From Phymorhynchus buccinoides (lineage: Eukaryota > Mollusca > Gastropoda > Neogastropoda > Raphitomidae): a stretch of 64,000 bases of DNA. The notes below the pieces were generated by a model. That model did no database searches and had not been told where the DNA came from. It saw only the letters and a program-made list of their open reading frames with translations. The translations under genes were made by a program, and so were the position numbers. The DNA lies in the NCBI GenBank assembly GCA_017654935.2, contig CM065690.1, positions 20,830,566-20,894,565 on the forward strand, in the 5' to 3' direction. The stretch's first letter is position 1. The number at the start of each line of letters is the position of its first letter. This document shows positions 1 through 64,000 of the stretch, piece by piece.

Positions 1-158
1 GCTGTCTATGTAATGGATAATTACCAGTCACCGCCACTGTTCTGATTTCAAGTTTACCACAACAAACTACTTCAGCAGATTGGACTTTCCTTTTTAGTCA
101 GGGTATTGGTTTTAGTCGAAATATCGATTGCCCGTCCTAGATGCCTCCTCCCCTTCAG

Positions 159-263
159 ACATCAGCCCCACCCTAGTAGAACACAACCCCGGGAACGCCG
201 CCCCTTGTCCCAGCGCCCTCTTCCGATGGTTTAGAATCCAGCGGGCATCAGCTGAGCAGCACC
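159..263 (+). other. Probable 5'UTR part of first coding exon
   Basis: A pyrimidine-rich acceptor (ctcctccccttcag) ends at 158, suggesting that non-coding leader joins here to the exon that carries the ATG. The sequence before the start, CAGCACC then ATG, is a good Kozak context. The promoter and any upstream leader exon would lie outside the window. An internal start of transcription cannot be excluded. Confidence 0.5.
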
Positions 264-61824
<61,561 letters not shown>

Positions 61825-62959
61825 GTATTATTTACTCAAAGCTTCTGCACTGGCTACCACTATGTTGCAGTGTACAGTGCAAATCAGCAGTGGGTTAAGT
61901 AATGTATGTGCTGTATAGATTAAATTAGGGCGTGAGTTTAAGGTGTGGATGTGGTGGAGCAGAGGAACTCCCTGGTGGCTATGCTGGAAGAGGATCGCCT
62001 CAGGTATTATTTACTCAAAGCTTCTGCACTGGCTACCACTATGTTGCAGTGTACAGTGCAAATCAGCAGTGGGTTAAGTAATGTATGTGCTGTATAGATT
62101 AAATTAGGGCGTGAGTTTAAGGTGTGGATGTGGTGGAGCAGATGAACTCCCTGGTGGCCATGCTGGAGGAGGATCGCCTCAGGTATTCTTTTCTCAAAGC
62201 CATTGCTCTGGCTACCACTATGGCACAGCATACATTGCAAATCAGCAGTGTGTGTGTTGTAGAGGTTAGGTGGTGGAACAGAGGAACTCCCTTATGCCAT
62301 GCTGGAGGAGGACCACCTTGGGTGGGTATGCTTTACTCAAAGCCACTGCACTGGCTACCATTATGGCACAGCATACAGTGCAAATCAGCAGTGGGTTAAG
62401 TAATGTGTGTGTGTGTTGTAGAGGTTAGGTGGTGGAGCGGAGGAACTCCCTTATGCCATGCTGGAGGAGGACCACCTTGGGTGGGTATGCTTTACTCAAA
62501 GCCACTGCACTGGCTACCACTATGGCACAGCATACAGTGCAAATCAGCAGTGGGTTAAGTAATGTGTGTGTGTGTTGTAGAGGTTAGGTGGTGGAGCGGA
62601 GGAACTCCCTTATGCCATGCTGGAGGAGGACCACCTTGGGTGGGTATGCTTTACTCAAAGCCACTGCACTGGCTACCACTATGGCACAGCATACAGTGCA
62701 AATCAGCAGTGGGTTAAGTAATGTGTGTGTGTTGTAGAGGTTAGGTGGTGGAGCGGAGGAACACACTTATGCCATGCTGGAGGAGGACCACCTCAGGTAT
62801 TCTTTACTCAAAGCCACTGCACTGGCTGCCACTATGGCACAGCATATAGTGCAAAACAGTCTTCCTTTTTGTCATCACACAGTGTGTCTGCCCTTTTACT
62901 TTACTGCTCTGGCTGCCACTGTGGTGCAGCATTGAATGCAAGTCAGCAGTGGGTTTAGT

Positions 62960-63904
<945 letters not shown>

Positions 63905-64000
63905 ATGATTATGTGTGTGTGTATGTGTCCACATGCGGACAGGCTGGTGGCCTTTTTGCGTTAAAATGTCTGAGTTCCAAGTTGTCTCTCTCTCACACAC

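Noticed and set aside
63943..63964. Possible terminal exon: ggacag|gctggtggcctttttgcgt then TAA, in frame with exon 28
   Set aside because: It would end the protein as LVAFLR, without the conserved EREED helix of the bMERB domain, and follows a GT-rich repeat rather than a good pyrimidine tract. Chance AG.

Overview
The window holds most of one eukaryotic gene on the + strand. It encodes a MICAL-family flavoprotein monooxygenase (Molecule Interacting with CasL, an actin-oxidising enzyme). I assembled 28 coding exons whose splice phases chain without conflict from the ATG at 264 to the donor after 61824. They give about 2,443 codons with no stop; the final coiled-coil exon(s), stop codon and 3'UTR lie beyond the window. 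Long AT-rich introns, GT-AG splice sites, GC-rich exons, tRNA-derived SINEs and huge (CT)n tracts indicate an animal. A single MICAL with a very long acidic linker, plus the invertebrate-style repeats, suggests a lophotrochozoan, most likely a gastropod mollusc. That placement is an inference from style, not from a search.

Layout: exons 1-9 (264-20441) encode the FAD monooxygenase domain with GAGPCG, GADG and VGDS motifs. Exons 10-12 (21654-25105) encode the calponin-homology domain. Exons 13-15 are a basic linker. Exons 16-17 (30312-32943) are the LIM zinc finger. Exons 18-22 are an acidic/serine linker containing an optional-looking 54-nt exon. Exon 23 (46036-49596) is a single 3.56-kb disordered exon. 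Exons 24-28 (50902-61824) are the C-terminal bMERB (Rab-binding) coiled coil. No second protein-coding gene and no convincing RNA gene were found on either strand.

The introns are crowded with non-autonomous transposons. They include a TA-flanked pogo/Tigger-like MITE family (8 copies), two TTAA-flanked piggyBac-like MITE families (one nested inside the other), and a family with exact 6-bp target duplications, some members of which carry remnants of a BED-type zinc finger. There are also tRNA-derived SINEs, a (TTC)n-ended dispersed repeat and several fold-back elements.

The most unusual feature is that many exon-intron junctions of this gene have been tandemly duplicated: exons 2, 6, 7, 9, 16 (both ends), 21, 26 and 28, with a related array upstream of exon 5. 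The arrays contain pieces of exon with their own AG or GT sites. The exon 16 array is the clearest: about 15 extra units, most carrying an in-frame, phase 1-1, 60-nt potential exon inside the LIM finger. Exon 6 appears damaged by this process (or by assembly) and is the weakest part of the gene model.
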